Source of the DNA: Deroplatys truncata | Taxonomy: Eukaryota > Arthropoda > Insecta > Mantodea > Mantidae | Direction of reading: 5' to 3' | NCBI GenBank assembly: GCA_030765065.1 | Contig: CM060990.1 | Coordinates: 416,463,198 to 416,527,197, forward strand | Length of the DNA: 64,000 nt | Part shown: in pieces, positions 12,471-24,470 of the stretch | Numbering within the stretch: the first letter of the stretch is position 1 | Layout of the letters: every line of letters begins with the position of its first letter | Made by a program: the position numbers and the translations under genes | The notes under the pieces: generated by a model | Told to the model about the DNA's origin: nothing | Databases searched by the model: none | Seen by the model: the letters and a program-made list of their open reading frames with translations, nothing else

Positions 12471-13180
12471 CTGCAGCAATAAAATAGCGCAACATTTAAA
12501 AGTCAAGGCAAATGGCTAGGGAAGTATATAATTCTACTTGTATGCTAAATAAAGGTGCATTATAATTAAAAATAGCTATTCTGATATCTGCTAAAACTTG
12601 AGTTTGACAGACAAACGCAAGGAAACGCATTTATCTCATCCCCAGCATTGTAAGCGGAGCTGATTCTGTTCAGAAATGTAGGCAGTCGTAAAACAGCACA
12701 ACGTTTAGAAGACATCACTAACAGCTAGGAAAATTCAGGTAGTTTATGTATATACGTAATAAAGACCCACCATCAATAAAAAGAAGTATTCCAATAACTA
12801 CAGGTAAAAGTGACAGACAACCACATCGTAAACGCGTAGCCAGTTTGCCTTAACAAATTCAAATTGGGAGTTTTGCCTAGAAAATGTACTAATTGTGTTT
12901 TGAAGGTAAAAATAAATTGCAAAGCACACTAGGTTTATTTGTTTACAACATCTTTGAAGCATAGACATCTTCATAAAAAGGTTACACGTTTGAGCTTATC
13001 TATAGTTCTTCCTCAATCACCATAGCTTCAAAATATAAAACACCTGCAAGTATTCTTTATGCCAAACTCTGTAAAGCGGTCTCAAATGTTTTTGTTTAGA
13101 AAGTGTGTGAATTGTGTAGCAAGTTAAGATATATTGTAAAGCACAAAAGCCTTTTTTTAGAAAACACACCTGCATGTATC
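12470..13180. repeat. Old tandem repeat, about 205-220 bp unit
   Basis: Similar blocks recur at about 12485 and 12691 (AAAATAGCGCAACATTTA versus AAAACAGCACAACGTTTA, followed by GGCTAGG/AGCTAGG) and at about 12895 and 13107 (AATTGTGTTTTGAAGG versus AATTGTGTAGCAAGTT, followed by TTGCAAAGCACA/TTGTAAAGCACA). This suggests a strongly diverged satellite of roughly 0.2-kb units. Confidence 0.4.
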
Positions 13181-14430
13181 TTCGCTTTTACAAGCCCATC
13201 GTTTATACGTAGTAAAAGTTCTATTGTGCACTTCGGAATGTTCTGTCCAGAGAACGAAATTTCCAAGTGGTCACCCGTAAACTCTTTCTTTAGTAGTTTC
13301 AGATTAAAATAAATGTCTTCCGTGTCTCAACTTCTCTGAAAGAACTTCTCTGAAAGAACATTTTTAGTAACATCTTTGCTATCAAACATATTGGTAAGTG
13401 GCCAAGGAAAAGGAAATTTTCATGCGTGGACCTGTTTCTTTCTGGTAAAAACCTTTTAAAATATGTTTTAACTCAATGGACAATAGAACAGCAATACAAC
13501 AAATGGTATAAATACTAGAACCTGTTCATACTCAGCCTCAGAATACATTTATTTGCCAGTTCATAGTAAAAGAAACCCATTGCTTCAATGTCACCACGGT
13601 ACTCAATTATTTTTCCACCTGCTACAGTGCATGGAGCTTTCCACTGGTGTTTTCGAGCATTAATCTGCTTATACAACATTTAACTTGATCGTAATAGCTG
13701 AGTCCATAGTGAAGCCAAAATAAGTATGATCAATGACATAACTATGTAGCGTGATGATAGAATGGCTAGACGTGTAACTTTCTTTCACTGCGCAGGTGCC
13801 GAAAGCAGTCTAAATCTTATATAGGATGTTGGTTATTCTGCGTATAATCTCTGTCTTCAGGAGGTTTCAAAAGCGAACTTTGAAATAACCTTGTGTTATT
13901 CTTTGATATAAATAGAGAACTGTGTGTGTGAGTTAATGTCTATAGCCATCTCTGCTAATTAAACATTTATTTCAAGTATAGTAGATGGTTAAACAAATGA
14001 ACATGAAAACATTTTTGGAGAACTAGCAAATAGTTACAGTATAATAGAAACCATTAATTTGCATTTAGATGACCAAATACATCGCTTTTAACCAAATTTA
14101 AGCTAAGGAATTTTTATACAGGCAAATATTGTTGAGAAATTATTTTTTATTAGAAGAATAACATACAAAAGAGATATCTATTCCAATTCAGTGATGTAGT
14201 TTAGATTTCATTCAATATTTCACATATATTTGTAGCAGAGCGTAAATCGAAACTTACACCATTTAAACAATACATAACATATTAATTTTGATATTATAAA
14301 GTTAAGGAATATCGTTACTCAAATACGGGAGAAGAAGAAACTCTAAGTTTATATATTCTTATGCGAACACATTCTGTATATATCATTAGACTTTTCTAAA
14401 TATCTAGTGAATTTGTTTCTTGTTTTTGTA
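13181..14430. other. Unassigned AT-rich DNA
   Basis: AT-rich non-coding sequence with a short direct duplication (AACTTCTCTGAAAG twice near 13328-13360). No gene, SINE or tandem array recognised. Confidence 0.35.
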
Positions 14431-14432
14431 AG

Positions 14433-14592
14433 ATCATCATTAACTACTGTAATGATTGAAGCAGATGAGCTTTTCATCAAAAGAGTAGCAGAGGTGCCTC
14501 AGGTGTATTGCGGCAACCAGCGTTTGCTTCATCAGTTTCTACAGGAGATTCTGCAATACGAGGATATCATCACCAGCGCAGTGCGTCGTTAA
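14433..14592 (+). CDS. Possible terminal exon, unknown protein
   Basis: A GC-richer island within AT-rich DNA, preceded by a pyrimidine-rich tract and AG (TTTCTTGTTTTTGTAAG, AG at 14431-14432) and open to a TAA at 14590-14592. The frame reads through VMIEADELFIKRVAEVPQVY and FLQEILQYEDIITSAVRR, with hydrophilic and amphipathic wording and varied codons as in real protein. I do not recognise the family. It could equally be a transposon relic; there is no conservation evidence here. Confidence 0.25.
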
Positions 14593-14671
14593 CGGCATGT
14601 GAGCCTCACTATGTTGAAACCTCTTCTCCATCACCAGATTAGATTACCCTCAGTAGTCATTCTGTAAGACT

Positions 14672-14720
14672 ATCATTCACCACCACCATCACCACCACTA
14701 CCGCCACCACCACCCCAAAC
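14672..14720 (+). repeat. (CAC)n-rich microsatellite
   Basis: Runs of CACCACCACCATCACCACCA with CTA, CGC and CCA interruptions. Confidence 0.8.
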
Positions 14721-14749
14721 ACAGCGATAAATCTAGAAAACTATATGTC

Positions 14750-14905
14750 ATGCCAGTATACCAAAAGATATAAGCTTGGTGACTCAAATAACCAAACTTA
14801 CCATTACAATATAAATCGCTGAAACCGACGTAGCTCGGGGAGGCTAGATGTGATGTCAATATACCAAAAACCATAAGCTTGGTGACTCCAATAAATTAAT
14901 TTATC
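14750..14905 (+). repeat. Short direct duplication
   Basis: ATACCAAAAGATATAAGCTT plus GGTGACTCAAATAA (from about 14757) is repeated as ATACCAAAAACCATAAGCTT plus GGTGACTCCAATAA (from about 14862), about 105 bp later. Confidence 0.65.
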
Positions 14906-15861
14906 GTTTCTTTTAGTAAAAATGTTAATGTTGATCCCTTCCGTTCGCGCTTTCTTGGCTTTTGCGATTTTGTTTATGTCGTAGATTTCAAATAGTGACT
15001 ACTATCAGTAAACAAGTGGTTGTAAACATCAGTTGCTAGTAAATAATGTGATGCGTATTAATTACTATTGTATAAATTTCTTTTTATATTTTAGTTTATG
15101 TACTACTCATAAGCACTGCTATGCAGCACAACAATATGCATAGTGCAAAGAGCTCAACCTATGTGAGAATGATACGTCAGCAAGCAGTGTTTCTTTAATT
15201 TTTAGTAACATAAAGGGATACACTGAACATTTTAACTTCATACCCCTACATGACAGAAACGAAGCTCATACATTGTCTTAACAATTCTCCTGTATGTATA
15301 AAGAAAAACACTCATTATATTTTTAGGTTTAAGCTAAAGGAATTCAGGTTAACATACATGAAGATGTCTCGGAATATTGGAATGTTTATTTTTGCTCCCC
15401 TACCCACAAGTATTTAGCAACTTTTGAGGGTGTATTATTCATATAACCTCATCCTGGTCTTACGAAGTTTATAATTTGAATGCACAGGAATTCTTTGATT
15501 ATCCATATTTCCTTTTATAGTTGGCTTTCATACGTTATTATTTACTTGGATGTGCAGCCACTGCCTATCCCTTCAACTTGTACAAGCCAAGGACACTGAT
15601 ATTATTTTTGTTTTAATTCGTCCTGAAAATATTCAATTGATTCCTGAAGTTAAAATTCTCAAAATTATATAATGTTTGTCTTTAAAACTATGCTCAATCT
15701 GGCAAAGAGAGTTGTGGTTATGATTATGTATAACACCTTCATTTAGGTATTTCGAAATATAAATTCATGAGCGAAATAAAGTTGAATGTACTTCGCAAAA
15801 GAAATTTCCGTTATTTGGCATTAAAACAGAAAATGTTTGAGTTTTAGTCAAGAGGAATAGT

Positions 15862-15944
<83 letters not shown>

Positions 15945-16117
15945 TCCACATATAACACAGACACTGCGAAATTGTGCTTCATCATTACATTACTTGGAAT
16001 CACTATGAAGCTTCCCCACTAAGAGACCATTTCTCATTTTTATTTTATGTAATGCTAGGTGAATATATGCAGGTTGTATATTCCTGGGAGTCGATAAAGA
16101 AAAGTATCTTCGAGAGG
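14906..16117. other. Unassigned DNA with (ATT)n microsatellite at 15863-15944
   Basis: No gene recognised. A near-perfect ATT triplet run with one ACT interruption occupies 15863-15944. The stretch ends at the target duplication of the large inverted-repeat element. Confidence 0.5.
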
Positions 16118-16123
16118 ACTGAT

Positions 16124-18055
16124 ATTAGGATATTATATGGGCTCCGAGCACAGTTTTTGCGTTTATATGGGAAAGGAATGGAAAACGAGGTTAAATGCGA
16201 CGGCTCAAGGAGGAAAATGCGTTTATATGGGGAAGATAGGGACTACGCGGATCGATGCTAGGCTACACAGGGGTTGAACGAGTGGGGGATATGCTTTATA
16301 TGTGAAGGTAAGGAATACGACGAGAAGTGCTAGAGTAGACAGAGTTTGAGGCGTGGAATATGCGTTTATATGGGAAAGATAGGAAAAACGTGTTCAGATG
16401 GTAGGCTAGACAGATCCTGAAGGAGGGGGAATATGGGCTTATACGGGAGAGATAGGGAATACGAGGAGAGGTACTAGACTAGACAGGGCTTGAAGGGTAG
16501 CATATGACTTTTATATGGGAGAGGTATTAGGCTAGGAGGGTTTGAATAGTAGAGTATACGTTTATATGGAGAGACGAGGGTAGATTCTAGGTTGAGAGAA
16601 CCTTCAAGGAGGAAAATGCGTTTATATGGGAGAGATAGGGAAAACGAGGAGAGTTCCAAGGTAGAGCAGGGGCTGAAGGAGGGAACGCCCTTTATATGTT
16701 AAAGGTAGGGAATACGAGGAGAGGCAGTTAGTTAGTCAGCGGTTAAGAAGTAGGGTGTACGTTTATGTGGGGGGAGATATGGAAAACGGAGAGAGATCCT
16801 ATGCTAGGAGAGAGTTGAAGGAGACCAATGCGCTTTATATGGGAGACGTAGGGAATACGAGGAGAGGTGCTAATCTAGACAGAGTTTGAAAAGTAGAGTG
16901 TGCGTTTATATGAGGAGACGAGGTAAACGATGGGAGTAGCTAGGTTGGAGGAGCGTTCAAAGAGGAAAATACGTTTATATGAGAGAGATAGGGAATACGA
17001 GGGTCGATGCTAGGTTAGACAGGGTTCGAAGGAGTGGGGATGCGCTTTATAAGAGAGAGGAGGGGGAATACGAGGAGAAGTGCTAGGCTAGAAGTTGTTT
17101 GAGGTGCGGAGTATACGTTTATATAAGAAAGATAGGGAAAACGTGAACAGATGATAGGCTAGACTGATGCTGAAGGAGGGGGATTATGGACTTATATATA
17201 GGAGAGAAAGGAAATACGAGGAGAGGTACTAGATTATACAGGGTTTGAAGGATAGAATATGTCTTTTCATATGAGAGAGCTAGCAAACCGAGGAGAGGTA
17301 TTAGACCAGGAAGGTTTGAATGGCACATTATGCGTTCATATGGAGAGACGAGGAACAAAGGTAGATGCTATTTTGAGAAAGTCTTCAAGGACGAAAATGC
17401 GTTTATATGAGAGAGATAGGGAAAACGAGCACAGATCTGAGGTAGAGCAGGGGGTGAAGGAGGGAAACGCGCTTTATATGATAGAGGTAGGGAATACGAG
17501 GAGAGGTAGCAGGTTAGACAGAGGTTGAGGAAGAGGGTATATGTTTATGTGGAGGAAGATATGGAAAACGTGGAGAGATCCTATGCTAGGAGAGAGTTGA
17601 AGGAGGAACAATGCACTTTATATGTGAGAGGCGGAAAATACGAGGAGAGATGCTAATCTAGACAGAGGTTGAGGAGTAGAGTATGAGTTTATATGGGAAA
17701 ATATGGAAAACAAGGATATGTGCTAGGTTAAAGGAGCCTTCAAGGAGGAAAATGATATATGAGAGCGGTAGGGAATACGAGGAGAGGTGCTAGTCTAGAC
17801 AGAGGTTGTGGAGTAGAGCATGCGTTTATATAGGAAAATATGGAAAACGGGAGAGATGCTAGGCTAGACAGAGGCTGAAGGAAGGGGAATGTGGTTCTAT
17901 ACAGGTGAGGTAGGTAACCAAAGGGAGATGCTAAGCTAGAGAGATGCTGAAGGAGGGAGGGATATGTTTTATATGGAGAGATAGAGGAAACGTGGAGAGA
18001 TGCTAGGATAGACAGAGTTAAAGGAGGAAGAGGTGTAGGCCACAAAGACACTGCC
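16124..18055 (+). repeat. Left arm, outer ~71-bp minisatellite
   Basis: About 27 diverged units, each containing GCGTTTATATGGGAGAGATA, then GGGAATACGAGGAGAGGTGC, TAGGCTAGACAG and a purine-rich GTTGAAGGAGG. Successive GCGTTTATATGG/GCTTTATATG words near 16219, 16289 and 16360 are about 71 bp apart. The reverse-complement array forms the outer right arm. ORFs on either strand are repeat artefacts. Confidence 0.85.
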
Positions 18056-18600
18056 AATTAAAGGTTACAAATGTTTTGACACCCTTTGACAGTATTTTCT
18101 CGACACTGAGGGCGAAGTCCCCCCCCCCCGGCGCTAAAGTTCTAAAATAACTGTGTCAGGTAATGTTCGTCCATGCATACCATCATTTAGAGACATTGAC
18201 TTCAAGATTTATACTGCTAACGTCCCAGATTAATGTAAATAAGTGTATATGAAGGGTAAACCAGTTAGTATCACAAGTGTTCATGTAATTCAGAGCAGCG
18301 ATTCGTGCCAGAGCTATTTAATGTAATTTTCATATGATTCGGGTAGAATGTAGGATAATTAAGACATTTTAACAGATAATTCAGATAGCGTCACTGATAT
18401 TCATGGTAATATAGCGAGTAATTAAATTACTTTTATATACTTTTTTCTAAATCTTACAAACTTTTTATATGTTCAACAGGTAGTGTGCGAAACGGAGAGG
18501 GATATACTGTATATCGCTTTACAGTGAAGGTATATAGAGGTATACGTCCTAACCTATCCCTTCCTTGTATGCTCTGGATCATATTGTCATTATCTATTCA
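18056..18600 (+). repeat. Left arm, unique TIR block
   Basis: Non-repetitive block (poly-C tract at 18119-18130, TCAGGTAATGTTCGTCCATG, TACTGCTAACGTCCCAGATT, GCAGCGATTCGTGCCAGAGC) found inverted at 23,873-24,470 with roughly nine in ten bases matching by eye. It also contains GAAACGGAGAGGGATATACT and ATCGCTTTACAGTGAAGGTA, both matched in the other arm. A diverged third copy lies at 54,025-54,205. Confidence 0.85.
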
Positions 18601-19775
18601 ATCCTATCATCATCTAACCTAACCAACGTGACAAGACGTAAAACCGCGTAACCACGAGACAGTACGTAACACCACGTAACATAACAGCGTAACACAACAC
18701 AACATAAGCACGTAACCACATGACAAGACGTCACACCACGTAACATAAGCACATAACCAGGTGACAAGACGCAACAAGACGTCGCACTACGTAACATAAG
18801 CACTTAACCACATGAAAGACGTCACACTACGTAACATAAGCACGTAATCACGTGACAAGACGTAACACAGCGTACATAGGTAGGTGACAAGACGTCGCAC
18901 TACGTAACATAAGTACGTAACAAGACGTCACAATACGTAACATAAGTGCGTAACCACGCGACAAGACGTAACGCAGCGTAACATAGTCACGTAACAAGAC
19001 GTCACACTACGTAACATAAGCACGTAACCAGTAAATGTAACAAAGTAACAAGACGTAACAACACGTGGCAATCATGTAACCACGTATCATAACCACGTAA
19101 CATGACGTAACACTCTGCGACATGACGTAACCAGAAACGTAACAAGTCGTAACACCGGCACGTAACCGCGAAACAAGGCGTATCCCCACGTAACATAGCC
19201 ACGTAACACAGCGTAACATAACCACGTAACAAAACGGAGTATAACCTCGTAACACAAGCACGTAACCAAACGTAACATAACCACGTAGCATAAGCACGTA
19301 ACAAAACGTAACAACACGTAACTACAACGTAACCAGTAAATGTAACAACGTAAAAACACGTAACACCACGTAACAAGAATTAGCACAGTGTAACATGACC
19401 ACGTAACCAGACATAACAACACGTAAAATAAGCATGTACCCACGTAACAACGCGTAACATAACCACGTAACAAGACATAAGAAAAACACGTAGCCACGTG
19501 ACAAACGTAACACCACGTAACATAAGCACGTAACAAAGTAACAAGATTAACACCACGTAACATAAGCACGTAACCACGTAACAAGGCGTAACACCACGTA
19601 ACATAACCACGTAATGCCATGTAACAAGGTGTAGCACAGCGTAACAGTACCACATAACCAGACATAACAACACGTAACATAACCATGTACCCACGTAATA
19701 CCGCGTAAAATAACCACGTAATAAGACGCATGAACAACACGTAACCACATGACAAACGTAACACCACCCTTTCAT
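18601..19775 (+). repeat. Left arm, inner CACGTAAC-word array
   Basis: About 1.2 kb made almost wholly of CACGTAAC, CGTAACATAA, AAGACGTAAC and GTCACACTACGTAACATAAG words, with a higher-order period near 45 bp. It is the reverse complement of the 22,600-23,872 array. Internal variants such as CCAGTAAATGTAACAACG (19331) resemble the separate array at 62.1 kb. The many Tyr/Val/Leu/Arg-rich ORFs on the minus strand, up to 277 aa, arise from the repeat and are not genes. Confidence 0.9.
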
Positions 19776-19784
19776 TTGCATCTT

Positions 19785-20030
19785 TCACGTGTGGTTCTAC
19801 GGTCCCGGGATCGAATTCCCGTCGGTCGCTCACCCTGACCTCGGATTTTTTGTGATTTTCCCTGGTCTGCAGGCGAATGCCTGAGTGGTGTATGCTACCA
19901 CGATTTCCTTTCCCTTTCATTCTATTTCATTCAAGTCTTTGTGCTTCTAGGTTTCGCGGCGCATGGTGAATGCTTGCTCAAGGATACTTGTCCCTTGCTC
20001 GGTTGACAGATCGTTCATCACCCTCAGGAG
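19785..20030 (+). repeat. tRNA-derived SINE fragment, family A
   Basis: Box-B-like GGGATCGAATTCCC near 19805-19818, then a body with GGCGAATGCCTGAGTGG, CCACGATTTCC and a CTTCTAGGTTTCGCGGC ... TGCTTGCTCAAGG block shared with 1190-1320. It sits at the inner edge of the left arm. Confidence 0.6.
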
Positions 20031-20345
20031 TAAGCACCCGAATCTGTACGAAGACCAAGAACAATACATGAACCCTCGCAAAAACTTACTCTAAGTACCC
20101 TAACCTGTACGGAGACGCCCGAACACCACCGAACAATACATGCATCCTCGCAATACTTCGCTCACTCACTCTAAGCACCCGAAGCTATACGAAGACATAG
20201 ATACATGCATTCTCTTCTCCCAAGCACTCGAAGTTATACGAAGACCAACGAATACGTACAATCACACATGAACATCTCTTCGCGCCTCTCTAAATACATG
20301 AACATGTGCGAAGACCTACGGATACATCCGAATATCTGTGTAACA
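20031..20345 (+). repeat. ~65-80 bp tandem repeat inside the large element
   Basis: Diverged units of the type CACCCGAAGCTATACGAAGA, ACAATACATGCATCCTCGCA and CTCACTCTAAG begin near 20035, 20090, 20175 and 20225, with a last partial unit near 20285. No counterpart was found in the right arm. Confidence 0.6.
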
Positions 20346-20589
20346 CGAATTGAAATATAAGAGCTTAGACGCTTAATCACTGTTGTAGTATTAAGATTCA
20401 GTATACAATTGATCTAAAAAGGTTCGTGCCTCTTCTATAAATAGGGCAATCTCGGGCATTGGACTTCATTCTGCTAATAACTCTGAGGTGAGAACATCGT
20501 TGTACTCTCAGAAAATAATCGGGCTTCTAAAGTGTTATCAAGGTAAAGAGGTGTACATTTCCTTGAAGAAAGGTTAATACGTTATTACA
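20346..20589. other. Unassigned stretch of element centre
   Basis: No coding motif recognised. It lies just upstream of the zinc-finger relic and could hold its promoter, but no clear TATA or initiator is visible. Confidence 0.3.
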
Positions 20590-21778
20590 TCACAGTAAAG
20601 ATGAATAAGTTCTGATATAAGGATATCATTCCTAGTGCCTCAGGATATTCCTGTGGTAAATGTGGAAAGGCATTTAACGTGGGTATGATAAAAGACGGCA
20701 TGAGCTAAGCTGTAAAAAGCTCTTCAAGTGTAAATATTGTCATGTAAACTTTAAAGAAAGTTACGACAGGAAGATGCATGTGATATAAGCATGCTTGAGA
20801 AGAAACGTAGATTAGAACCTACTAAAGAAGAGTTATAATCTACAATGGATGACTGTGACATGAAAGAATATGAAACTTCATTCGATGGACGCCTGAAATC
20901 GTATTTAATACAATGCGAATCAACTAAGGATCTGAACATGGACCTGCATGAGGCGAAACAGCGGATAATCCAGGCTGTACATAAAAAGCTTGGTATTTAC
21001 AAAAGTGTGAGAACTAACGTGCTAGCTGAGTGTCGATTTGTTAACCGTATCGGGGAAACTTGCGACAAAACATTTAAAACCCGGAAACAGCCTGTGTTTC
21101 TAGAAACGGATCTGGACTCTGTGCTGAAAACGGAATACAAGAAATTGGCTACTGAAATGGAGGAATCATAACTTAAGGGCAGCAACTGGGTTCTGCTTGC
21201 TGTGGATGGGGTTCGACTTCGTATCAACATGTACAATCCGTTACGATGAAGTAGCTACATACTAATACCGTCATCTGACGGAGCAAGAAAAGCCTGCATT
21301 AACATCCAGAATTTAACTGATGAGCTATGCTTTATGTATTCTGTATTAGCCAAATTCGTTGAGAAGAATGCACAACGTGTGAGCAAATACGAACAACTTC
21401 AAAATAAATACGACTTCAGCTGCGTTTTCTACCCTACGCCACTTATACCTAAATTTGAGAAGCTTAACTGGATGTCTTTCAACGTATTCGACCTGGATGG
21501 GAAGCATGAAGTGTATCCAATAAAGGTCGCTGAGACTGAACCACCTGAACACCGTGACCTCCTACTATTGAGTAACAGTAGTGGGAAACATCACTACGTT
21601 TATATAAAGAATTTTGAAAAACGTATTTGACGTCAGAAAACAATGCATAATGGACGTGTATCGTTGTTTTACACATTTTGATGATCAGTGCGGACGAAGT
21701 GAACTGGAAAAACTGGAGAAACATAAGAAATTGTGTATACCACATGATTTTACTATGGAGCATGATGGTTAGTAAGGA
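20590..21778 (+). pseudogene. PolB-associated zinc-finger protein, N-terminal fragment
   Basis: Relic of the long arthropod protein that carries N-terminal C2H2 fingers ahead of a protein-primed type-B DNA polymerase in Polinton-type elements. In order: YSCGKCGKAFN (about 20648); KCKYCHVNFKESYDRKMH (about 20730-20780), a C2H2-type finger; an open frame 20845-21171; then, past a stop, GSNWVLLAVDGV with INMYNPLR (21180-21250). The 21334-21630 frame shows ERV/QRVSKYEQ, PKFEKLNWMSFNVF and HHYVYIKNFEKR. Then, in another frame, YRCFTHFDDQC with EKHKKLC (about 21655-21755) forms a further Cys/His motif. At least four stops or frameshifts. The exonuclease and polymerase domains that should follow are absent. 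Family assignment is from memory. Confidence 0.65.
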
Positions 21779-22599
21779 TAAAAAGTGAAAAATTTGCTGA
21801 AATGAACTTATGTTATATGTGCTGATTTTTTGAGCATATTCTCAAAAAAACCTCCAAGAACCATAAGAACATACTGCAGTGAAATCATTACAACACTTCT
21901 GAATTTTGAGATTATCTTGAAATCCTATTGTTACGTTAGTATAAGTGGATAAGGTCAAGTTTACTGTCTATGATGATAAAAGTTATTGACGAGGTTGAAA
22001 TAGCGACATAATCGTATGGATATTACAGCAAAGAAAAACAACACTTAAGAGAATGTAACTTAGATCTCAAGAGAATGATTTTCTCCATGAGACTACAATT
22101 TTTAAATGAAAGTTTACGTGAGTGCTGCACACATCTAATGAAGAAAGAAGAATAAGAAGATTGAAGGGGAAGGCGTTAACCCTGCCATTAGGAGCAAATT
22201 CTAGTGCTAGTCTCAACCCTAGATAAAGGGGAGAGGCGTCTACAGCGAAATAAAATGAAGGTATGTTGACGTAAAACTTTTCAATTAAGACTCTCAAATA
22301 ATAAAATCGGAATTTCGTTAAAAAGATACTCCAGGTTAACCCTGGTTAGACTAGCTTAGGATGTTTGGTGCTAGGTTAGGGTATACAATTGAGAATAGAT
22401 AATTAGAAATGACTGCTTTCGAGTTAGAATGCCTGGTATCATGTTAGGATGATAACAGATTAGGTTAGACGATGACTGAGTAGAATAGATGATGAGAGCA
22501 TAGTCTGGGATTGGTTAGATTAGGGTAGACTCGCAGTACTGATAGTCTAACTTATAAAGGATGGGTTAGCTCAGATTGTCTTATCAATGGGTTGGTCTT
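21779..22599. other. Element centre downstream of PolB relic
   Basis: No polymerase motif survives here. From about 22440 to 22560 the sequence (GATTAGGTTAGACGATGA, AGAATAGATGATGAGAGCAT) looks like a diverged copy of the inner-arm boundary at 23870-23940, suggesting local rearrangement. Confidence 0.4.
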
Positions 22600-23872
22600 G
22601 TCACGCGGTTACGTGCTTATGTTACTTGGTGCTACGTCTTTTTACGTGTTTATGTTACTGATGTTACGTGATATTACGCCTTGTGGCGAGGTTACGTGCT
22701 TATATTACGTGGTGTTACGTCTTGTTACTTTGTTACTTGCTTATGTTACGTGATGTTACGCCTTGTGACATAGTTACGTGCTTATGTCACATGGTGTTAC
22801 GTCTTGTTACTTTGTTACGTGCTTATGTTACGTGGTGTTACGTTTGTCATGTGGTTACGTGTTGTTCTTGCGTCTTGTAACGCGCTATTACGTGGGTACA
22901 TGGTTATGTTACGTGTTGTTATGTCTGGTTACGTGGTCATGTTACGCTGTGCTACACCTTGTTACATGACATTACGTGGTTATATTACATGGTGCTACGC
23001 CTTGTTACGTGGTTACGTGCTTATGTTACGTGGTGTTACGTCTTGTTACTTTGTTACGTGCTTATGTTACGTGGTGTTAGGTTTGTCACGTGGTTACGTG
23101 TTCTTCTTACGTCTTGTTACGTGGTTATGTTATGCGGTGTTACGTGGGTACATGGTTATGTTACGTGCTCTTATGTCTGGTTACGTGGTCATGTTACGCT
23201 GTGCTACACCTTGTTACATGGCATTACGTGGTTATGTTACGTGGTGTTACGCCTTGTTACGTGGTTACGTGCTTATGTTACGTTGTGTTATGTGGCTATG
23301 TTACGTGAGGGTTACGTCTTGTTAAGCGGATACGTCTTGTTACGTTTCTGATTACGTCATGTCTCAGGGTGTTACCTCATGTTACGTGGTTATGATTCGT
23401 GGTTACATGGTTGCTACGTGTTGTTACGTTCTTGTTACGTTGTTGCATTCACTGGTTATGTGCTTATGTTACGTAGTGTGACGTCTTGTTACGTGAATAT
23501 GTTACGCTGTGTTACGTCTTGTCAAGTGGTTACGTGCTTATGTTACGTATTGTGACGTCCTGTTACGTGCATATGTTACGTAGTGCGACGTCTTGTTACG
23601 TGGCTATGTTACGCTGTGTTACGTCTTTTCACGTGGGTACGTGGTTATGTTACGCAATGTGACATCTTGTTACGCAGATATGTTACGCTGTGTTACACCT
23701 TGACCCGTGGATATGTGCTTGTGTTACGTAGTGTGAGTCTTGTCATGTGGTTACGTGCTTATGTTATGTTGTGTTACGCTGTTATGTTATGTGGTGTTAC
23801 GTCTTGTCACGTGGTTACGCCGCGTTACGTCTTGTTACGTGGCTACACGGTTTTACGTCTTGTCACGTTGGT
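22600..23872 (+). repeat. Right arm, inner TTACGTG-word array
   Basis: Reverse-complement partner of 18601-19775: dense TTACGTGCTTATG, TTACGTGGTGTTACGTCTTG and GTCACGTGGTTACG words. ORFs up to 173 aa are repeat artefacts. The array holds many ACGT cores, including G-box-like CACGTGG and CRE-like TGACGTC. The motif density is seen; binding is unknown. Confidence 0.9.
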
Positions 23873-24470
23873 TAGGTTAGATGATGATAGGATTGAATAG
23901 ATAATGAGATGGTGGTCCAGAGCATACATGGTAGGGATAGGTTAGGGCGTATACTTCTATATACCTTCACTGTAAAGCGATATAGAGTTTATCCCTCTCC
24001 GTTTCGCACAGTAACTGTTGAACATATAAAAATTTTGTAAGATTTAGAAGAAAGTATATAAAAGTAATCTAATTACTCCCTATATTACCGAGAATATCAG
24101 TGACGCTATCTGAATTATCTGTTAAAATGACTTAAATACCCTACATTCTACACAAATCATATGAAAATTACATTAATAGCTCTGGCACGAATCGCTGCTC
24201 TGAATTACCATGAACACTTGTGATACTAACCGGATAATCCTATATATGCACTTATTTACATTAATCTGGGACGTTAGCAGTATAAATCTTGAAGTAAATG
24301 TCTCTAAATGATGATAAACATGGACGAATATTACCTGACGCAGATATTTTAGAAGTTTAGCGCCGGGGGACTTCGTCCTCAGTGTCGAGGAAATACCGTC
24401 AAAGGGTGTCAAAACATTTGTAAACTTTAATTGGCGGTGTCTTTGTGGCCTAAACCTCTTCCTCCTTTAA
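23873..24470 (-). repeat. Right arm, unique TIR block
   Basis: Inverted partner of 18056-18600, for example GGTTAGATGATGATAGGATT at its inner edge, GCAGCGATTCGTGCCAGAGC on the minus strand, and CGCCGGGGGACTTCG near 24361. It is somewhat longer because of small indels. Confidence 0.85.

Noticed and set aside
19087-19920. 277-aa minus-strand ORF and many similar Tyr/Leu/Val-rich ORFs at 18.6-19.8 and 22.6-23.9 kb
   Set aside because: They are translations of the TTACGTG satellite; the same peptide words appear in several frames and on both arms.
18601-23872. CRISPR-like array of short repeats
   Set aside because: There are no unique spacers of constant length; the words overlap and vary, the context is eukaryotic, and the array is a satellite within inverted repeats.
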